Source: Lachnospiraceae bacterium
GTDB lineage: Bacteria; Bacillota; Clostridia; Lachnospirales; Lachnospiraceae
DNA length: 36,462 nt
Assembly: GCA_022788085.1 (NCBI GenBank)
Contig: JALEWA010000007.1
Span: 1-36,462 of the forward strand
Reading direction: 5' to 3'
Position 1 is the first letter of the stretch, and each line of letters begins with the position of its first letter. Below the pieces are notes generated by a model. It saw nothing but the letters and a program-made list of their open reading frames with translations, had not been told where the DNA came from and searched no databases. A program made the translations under genes and the position numbers. Positions 31,518 to 36,462 of this stretch are shown here, in pieces.

Positions 31518-34091
31518 CTATTTCAGAAATTCCAAAACCACCTTGAACAAATCACCATCCACATACAGCAAAAGTTTTCCATTCATAAGTTCCATCAGGC
31601 TTTTGGCAATGGACAGTCCAAGACCGTTTCCTTCTGTATTTCTGGAACTGTCACCACGCACAAAACGCTCCATTAGTTCTTCGCTTGTAATATTCAGCGG
31701 ATATTTTGACATATTACGGAAGGTTAACAAAACCTTATCCTCTGTCTCTTCCAGGTTAATGTATACACGGGAACCAGGTTGTGCATATTTACATATATTG
31801 TTCATCAAATTGTCCACAACCCGCCATAAATGCCTTCCATCTGCCCGAACAGGAATCTCCTTTTCCGGTTTATTTATGATTAGCTCAAGGCCGGCATTGG
31901 CAAGCTTTTCTTCAAATTCCCCAAGAATCTGTGTCACAAAGACATTTGCTTCTAAATCCTCGTTATTCACAGGAAGATTTCCTGTTGATGCCTTAGAAGC
32001 CTCGATTAAATCCTCAATCAGTTTCTTAAGGCGTGCCGACTGACGCTCTAACACTTCCAGGTATTCCTTTGCTTTCTCATCCTGAATGTCTGTCTTTTCC
32101 AGTAAATCCACATAATTAATAATGGACGTCAATGGTGTCTTAATATCATGTGATACATTGGTAATCAACTCTGTTTTAAAGCGTTCACTCTTCATACGCT
32201 CATCGACTGCAAGTGACATTCCTTCGCTAATGCTGTTAAGATAATTTGCATTTTTTTTGAATTCCGAAAACATTTTTGCAGTATCAATCTTATGCTGTAA
32301 ATCTCCCTCAGCAAGCAGTCTGCTGCCCTCCTGAAGCTTCTTGAACTGCAATACAAGTAAAATAAGCACAGGGCATACTATCAGCTTTTCAAGGAAAAAT
32401 AAGAAACATGCGCCATCGCCATTGGAAGGCTCCATTATCGCTATTGCAACTATCTGTAATATGGAATAAACCATCATTCCTACAATGATCTTCCACAGAA
32501 TACTGATATTTTGATATACCAGCCTGATTCCATGCCAAATCTTTCTCAAAATCTTTCTTATCTTTGTCCAAATCCAATAGATTAGTGAATTTCTCCACCA
32601 CTTTCCCATCTTAACCCTGACTGCAAAGCTAAGCAATGTTACCATCAGAAGACAAGCCATCATACTACCCATGATAACAAAGAATGGGACAACTAATTCG
32701 ACAGAATCTGAATAGCTTATTTCTATTAAAATGCTTGCCGCTATGCCTTCGATGAAAAAGACTACTGTACATAAGATGTCCAGTGGAAACTTATCGATAA
32801 AGGTTGGTACAATTTCCTCCTTATTCCTTCTATGTCCTGCAGCACAAAATAGAAACAGGAAACAAACTAACGCAAGCAGAAAGGTTCCAAACATGCAGGC
32901 AATACTGCCTTCCTTCACTTCATACAAGACATCAACAAACACTTCTGCCAGTACATATAAATCCACATTCTCCGCCAAAATCAATGCTTCCAGCTTCTTA
33001 TCCCAGCTATTATCACTGATTCTACTTAAAAATTCCTGTTTTTCTGCTTCTAATACCGTCTCATCAATATAGGATACCACATAATAAGACTTTGTTTTCC
33101 CATTTTTTTCATATACATGCAGCGTATAGTTTTCATCAAGATATGCTTCTTCGACTGCAACGAAGCTGCTTTTTGCCATATTCTTAGAATCAATCAAGGT
33201 TAATTCAGAAGCATCCAGCTCCCTGATATCGTCAAAAATCAAAGCGCTCCATTTTGTATAGTCAAGTTCTGTTCCGTCAAACATGTTAAATGTTATTTCA
33301 TATTCATTCTGGAGCAATTCCATTCCCGTACTATCCCTGACTGTAGTTTCTTCAACCATCTCTAATGTCGCTTCGTCTGTCGGAAGCAGTTCAGATACTG
33401 TTGTTTCTTCCGGTAGTTCTATAGTCTCATCCATCTCCGCATAAGCATACTGGTTCAAATATACCTTCTTATCATTATCAAAAGTAAATGTATAATAGTC
33501 TTCATAATATCCATCTTCCTCCTGTACCCTGACAGCTATGCTTACATTCTGTACAGGATAATATTGATTCCGGGCACGATAATAAAAGATTCCTCCCGTT
33601 ACATCATAACAGATCCTGTCTGCGTACAGACTTTTGTGAGAACTGCCACTTCCCCAAATACCATAACCGCCAAACAGCTTTTCCGAGTATTCTATCTCTG
33701 CATCATCAGACAAGACCGCCGAAAAGATATGTAAATCTTCTTTTTTAACATTTCCTGTAAAGTTTCTGTCCAAATAGGTAGATGGTGCATTCAAATCGAC
33801 TCCGTCTATGCTGTCTGCTTCTATAATTCCATAGCGGAATGCCCTTTGTGAAAAGTATTGTTCCTTCTCTCCCTTTTGTTCATTCTTATAATGATCAAGT
33901 GCTATGACCGAATATCTGTCACTCATTTCTTCGAGCTGGCATTCCAAAACCTCTTCTTTTGTTTTTTGGAATGCGCCGTAGTTCTCTAGTATACATACTG
34001 CTATACAGCTTCCTAAAAAGGTAACACCACTGGAAACCATAACCAGCCACGCTATTATTTTGGCTATTACAGAACCCTTGATTCTGTTCAT
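31518..34091 (-). CDS. Sensor histidine kinase with large extracytosolic domain
   Basis: An 857-residue membrane kinase. Helix 1 spans about 8-35, a long extracytosolic region (about 40-415) follows, then about five helices. A HAMP-like segment near LLAEGDLQHKID leads to the HisKA domain with the phospho-acceptor His in ELITNVSHDIKTPLTSIINY and the HATPase domain (NNICKYAQ N-box, RGDSSRNTEGNGLGLSIAKS G-boxes). It autophosphorylates and signals to the response regulator encoded 24 bp upstream. The external region is unrelated to familiar Cache or PAS modules by eye; its ligand is unknown. The start at 34091 has GAGGTG upstream; an ATG at 34115 directly after the regulator stop is the alternative. 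Confidence 0.92.
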   Translation of the reverse strand: MNRIKGSVIAKIIAWLVMVSSGVTFLGSCIAVCILENYGAFQKTKEEVLECQLEEMSDRYSVIALDHYKNEQKGEKEQYFSQRAFRYGIIEADSIDGVDLNAPSTYLDRNFTGNVKKEDLHIFSAVLSDDAEIEYSEKLFGGYGIWGSGSSHKSLYADRICYDVTGGIFYYRARNQYYPVQNVSIAVRVQEEDGYYEDYYTFTFDNDKKVYLNQYAYAEMDETIELPEETTVSELLPTDEATLEMVEETTVRDSTGMELLQNEYEITFNMFDGTELDYTKWSALIFDDIRELDASELTLIDSKNMAKSSFVAVEEAYLDENYTLHVYEKNGKTKSYYVVSYIDETVLEAEKQEFLSRISDNSWDKKLEALILAENVDLYVLAEVFVDVLYEVKEGSIACMFGTFLLALVCFLFLFCAAGHRRNKEEIVPTFIDKFPLDILCTVVFFIEGIAASILIEISYSDSVELVVPFFVIMGSMMACLLMVTLLSFAVRVKMGKWWRNSLIYWIWTKIRKILRKIWHGIRLVYQNISILWKIIVGMMVYSILQIVAIAIMEPSNGDGACFLFFLEKLIVCPVLILLVLQFKKLQEGSRLLAEGDLQHKIDTAKMFSEFKKNANYLNSISEGMSLAVDERMKSERFKTELITNVSHDIKTPLTSIINYVDLLEKTDIQDEKAKEYLEVLERQSARLKKLIEDLIEASKASTGNLPVNNEDLEANVFVTQILGEFEEKLANAGLELIINKPEKEIPVRADGRHLWRVVDNLMNNICKYAQPGSRVYINLEETEDKVLLTFRNMSKYPLNITSEELMERFVRGDSSRNTEGNGLGLSIAKSLMELMNGKLLLYVDGDLFKVVLEFLK

Positions 34092-34115
34092 TATCTCCAC
34101 CTCATTTTCTTCCAT

Positions 34116-34802
34116 TTAGCCTTCTATCTTATAGCCTCTTCCCCATACGGCTTTGAGATACCTTGGCTCTGCCGGATTGTATTCTATCTTTTCTCTTAAA
34201 TGTCTGATATGTACTGCTACTGTATTTTCTGCTCCATAGGGATCATCATTCCAGACCAAAGAATAAATCTGATTAGGGGAGAATACCTTACCTTGATTCT
34301 CCATCAGGAGCTTTAATATGTCATATTCTGTTCGGGTAAGTGAAACCTTTTCTCCGTCAAGTGTTACCTCCTTGGTTCTGTCATCCAGTTCAATACCTCC
34401 AATTGCTAACACTTCCTTTTTCACATTACCTCCGCCAAGCTGCATATATCTCCGAAGCTGAGATTTCACCCTTGCCTGTAACTCGATTGGATTAAACGGT
34501 TTTGTTATATAATCATCCGCACCAACCGTCAGGCCGAGCACTTTATCCGTATCTTCGCTCTTTGCAGTCAGCAATATAACAGGCACATTACTTTTTTCAC
34601 GAAGCCTTGTCATTGCCTCGATTCCATCCATCTTTGGCATCATAATATCCATTAAGACAAGCTGAATGTCATTTTCCTCCATGAGCTTTAAAGCTTCCAT
34701 TCCATTATATGCCTCAAATACCTGATAGCCCTCTGCCATCAGATAGATTTTTAATGCAGAAACAATATCCTTTTCATCATCACATACCAGTATGTTATAC
34801 AT
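34116..34802 (-). CDS. OmpR/PhoB family response regulator
   Basis: A 228-residue regulator: receiver domain 1-115 and a winged-helix DNA-binding domain 130-228. The acidic pocket is CDDEKD (Asp8, Asp9), the phospho-acceptor is Asp52 in LVLMDIMMPKMDG, the Thr/Ser switch is LLTAKSED, and Lys101 is in DDYITKPF. The C-terminal domain has SLTRTEYDILKLLMENQGKV and NTVAVHIRHLREKIE, typical of VanR-type regulators. It precedes its kinase by 24 bp in one operon. A promoter lies about 200 bp upstream, with hairpins between it and the gene. Confidence 0.95.
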   Translation of the reverse strand: MYNILVCDDEKDIVSALKIYLMAEGYQVFEAYNGMEALKLMEENDIQLVLMDIMMPKMDGIEAMTRLREKSNVPVILLTAKSEDTDKVLGLTVGADDYITKPFNPIELQARVKSQLRRYMQLGGGNVKKEVLAIGGIELDDRTKEVTLDGEKVSLTRTEYDILKLLMENQGKVFSPNQIYSLVWNDDPYGAENTVAVHIRHLREKIEYNPAEPRYLKAVWGRGYKIEG

Positions 34803-34852
34803 GTTCTCTCTTCTCCCCTATGTTGTTTCGTTACTGTCCACTCCGTTCCAGG

Positions 34853-34948
34853 TAGCGAGTAAAAATCCATGCAAAATTTACTTCGCAAATGGATTTTTAC
34901 TTGGCTACACTATGTTTTCTCACGGACTTAGCAGTAAATGCTAAGTCC
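34853..34948. repeat. Two large hairpins in the 5' region of the two-component operon
   Basis: First hairpin (34853-34908): outer arms GTAGC/GCTAC, inner arms AGTAAAAATCCAT/ATGGATTTTTACT (13 bp perfect), and a GC/GC closure round AAAATTTACTTC. Second (34924-34948): GGACTTAGCA/TGCTAAGTCC, perfect 10 bp with a 5-base loop. Neither is followed by a T-run on the minus strand. They may be a mobile or dispersed palindromic element, or a structured leader. The rest of the 34803-35126 gap holds a promoter and the terminator of the cyclase gene. Confidence 0.85.
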
Positions 34949-35007
34949 TGCCTGAACAGTATCGTTTTTTCTGCTTCAATAAGCTGCGCATTTCTTATCT
35001 CTTCTAT

Positions 35008-35036
35008 AGTGTACACGAATCTTTATGAAGTTCCAA
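35008..35036 (-). promoter_or_regulatory. Probable promoter of the two-component operon
   Basis: On the minus strand TTGGAA (35031-35036) and TACACT (35008-35013) are 17 bases apart. Two CTTCAT copies (one between the boxes, one upstream near 35060) could be response-regulator half-sites for autoregulation. Confidence 0.45.
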
Positions 35037-35082
35037 TGAGGAAAATCCTTAAGATTTGATGAAGATTGGCTCCTATTCCATA

Positions 35083-35118
35083 AGAAAAGGCAGTAAACCC
35101 AATTAGATTTACTACCTT
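35083..35118 (-). terminator. Rho-independent terminator after the diguanylate cyclase gene
   Basis: On the minus strand AAGGTAGTAAA pairs with TTTACTGCCTT (one G-U pair), followed by TTCTTA. It lies directly after the cyclase stop. Confidence 0.78.
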
Positions 35119-35126
35119 GTGTTTCC

Positions 35127-36462
35127 TTAATCCGTTCTGGCAGCTTTCATGGCAACCTTCTTTTCGTACATAAATTCATCTGCTTTACGATATATTTTTC
35201 TGGAATCGAAATCAGGATACTCATCATGACTGCAGAATCCATAAGCTGTACTCAGATGCAAATCCGGATTCTCCATATTTGTTCGCTTGATTTCTTCTTC
35301 TAACTGTTTTGTAAGCTCTTGCTTATCCACATTATTCATATCAGGAATAATTACCACAAATTCATCACCGCCAATACGTCCGACTACACCCACTTCTTGA
35401 AAAATCTTAGACAGCACTTGCGCAAAGGATTGAATAAGAAGATCACCCATTGCATGTCCCTTTGTGTCATTTGTCTTCTTTAAGAAGTTAAGGTCAAATG
35501 CAAAAATACCATAATTATTCCGGCTCTCATCAAGACTGTCCCATAGTTCTTCGCATCTTCTTCGGTTGGCAATTCCTGTCATATCATCGTGATATGCCAT
35601 TTCTTCCAATACCTGTGCCTTTGCTCCTGTTAAAAGAATCTGTCCTATTTCCACACAAAAATCTACTAATTGTGAAAGCACAAAAATCATAGCTCCTATA
35701 CACATAATACTGACATACTGCAGTTTTTCCATTGGCACAAAATACTTTAATACTGTAAATTTCATCATATCTAATAGACCAATTATCAACATAATCGTCA
35801 TTCCTATAATCAATGCTTTATTATGAATCTGCTTTTTTATAAAATCATAAATTGTTAAGGATATGATTCCTATGCATAAAACAAATAGGATAAAATGTTG
35901 TATCTTTAACATTTTGGGGAAATGTACAATATTAAAAAATTGTAACGCAAATGCAAGTATATCAAAACAAATTTGCATTACCAGCATTACCTGATAGCTT
36001 ATATTAATCACTCTTTTTCTGATAATAAAATCATCTCTCCTAAAATAGAGCAGGACAAAAAGCGGTACCAGATATAGAGCTCCAAATTCAAGATAGGCCT
36101 TTACACGTAAATCATAAGTAAACAGAATAATCAAATCATAATTACATAAAGACCAACAACCAATCCCTAATGAAAAGAAACCAACGCATAAAAGCTTCAG
36201 AAGTTTTTTGTTTTTGGAACTGAATATTGCACTTACAAGTACCACTAATACTCCAAATACAATCAAGAACATATTTACAGCAAGAGGCACACGATTCTTC
36301 ATAACAAAATCACGTATTACCGTATCACTATTACAGATTTGTGGAACATTGATACTGGAGAAAGCATCATCCTCTGTAATTTGCATGATCAGCTCTATTT
36401 CTGCACCTGCATAATAATCAGGAATATGAATAAAATTGTAACCATATCCTAACAGCTTATTC
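35127..36462 (-). CDS. Membrane diguanylate cyclase (GGDEF), 7TM-DISM-like sensor, 5' end outside the window
   Basis: At least 444 residues, with the frame open through the right edge, so the N-terminus is missing. The visible part begins with the end of an extracellular beta domain (GYGYNFIHIPDYYAGAEIEL), has seven or eight membrane helices like a 7TMR-DISM unit, and ends with a GGDEF domain: DDMTGIANRRRCEE, FDLNFLKKTNDTKGHAMGD and the active motif RIGGDEFVVII. The cyclase should make c-di-GMP from GTP. No RxxD inhibitory site lies ahead of GGDEF. The Met at 36386 is internal and not the real start. A local effector could be the PilZ protein at 21892. Confidence 0.92.
   Translation of the reverse strand, partial: NKLLGYGYNFIHIPDYYAGAEIELIMQITEDDAFSSINVPQICNSDTVIRDFVMKNRVPLAVNMFLIVFGVLVVLVSAIFSSKNKKLLKLLCVGFFSLGIGCWSLCNYDLIILFTYDLRVKAYLEFGALYLVPLFVLLYFRRDDFIIRKRVINISYQVMLVMQICFDILAFALQFFNIVHFPKMLKIQHFILFVLCIGIISLTIYDFIKKQIHNKALIIGMTIMLIIGLLDMMKFTVLKYFVPMEKLQYVSIMCIGAMIFVLSQLVDFCVEIGQILLTGAKAQVLEEMAYHDDMTGIANRRRCEELWDSLDESRNNYGIFAFDLNFLKKTNDTKGHAMGDLLIQSFAQVLSKIFQEVGVVGRIGGDEFVVIIPDMNNVDKQELTKQLEEEIKRTNMENPDLHLSTAYGFCSHDEYPDFDSRKIYRKADEFMYEKKVAMKAARTD

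Overview
The window looks like a chromosomal segment of a low-GC, spore-forming and probably motile gut Clostridium of the Lachnospiraceae type. This rests on the AT-rich base composition, strong AGGAGG-type ribosome sites, a pheST operon under a T-box leader, a SpoIID-family protein, a CmpB-type membrane protein, a VanR/VanS-like two-component pair and c-di-GMP genes. Only the family level is supported; there is no rRNA or species marker.

Nearly all genes lie on the minus strand and read from high to low coordinates. The exceptions are 15127-17712 (lipoprotein and membrane redox protein) and 20944-21810 (DUF362). 3-3291: MerR regulator, VOC protein, PfkB kinase, a 58-residue membrane protein and an alpha/beta hydrolase. 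3445-6552: acetyltransferase, an array of 107-bp tandem repeats, DUF1905 protein, Nudix hydrolase, a DUF1232-arsenate reductase fusion and a small membrane protein. 6626-7675: a graveyard of truncated genes. 7673-14886: acetyltransferase, MATE exporter, a LytTR regulatory unit (LytTR regulator, four-TM protein, short deacetylase), xpt, metallophosphoesterase, Gx transporter, NusG-II protein and ApbE. 17739-20738: Nudix hydrolase, a broken chemotaxis receptor and a CmpB protein. 21892-31145: PilZ, queA, M18 aminopeptidase, pheT, pheS with T-box, YihY and SpoIID. 31187-36462: a probable structured small RNA, sensor kinase and response regulator, and a membrane diguanylate cyclase cut by the window edge.

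The most interesting block is 12943-17712. On one side of a 240-bp divergent promoter region lie ApbE (FAD:protein FMN transferase), a membrane-anchored NusG-II protein and a Gx transporter. On the other side lie a Tp47-like lipoprotein and a haem-b-like membrane protein fused to an FMN-binding domain with a textbook flavinylation motif (DTVSGAT). Together they look like an extracytosolic flavin-based electron-transfer module. The lipoprotein carries a related motif (DAVTSAT), so it may also be a flavin carrier.

Three regulatory or structural elements stand out. Two pairs of CCGATAAG-like boxes have exact 21-bp spacing, one next to the LytTR gene and one just upstream of the MATE promoter. 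A 216-nt intergenic transcription unit has its own consensus promoter and terminator. The 107-bp repeats are built from TTAGTTGGG/CCCAACTAA inverted arms. Several pseudogenes (chemotaxis receptor, PhnB-type VOC, cysteine hydrolase, metallophosphoesterase remnant) show ongoing gene decay.
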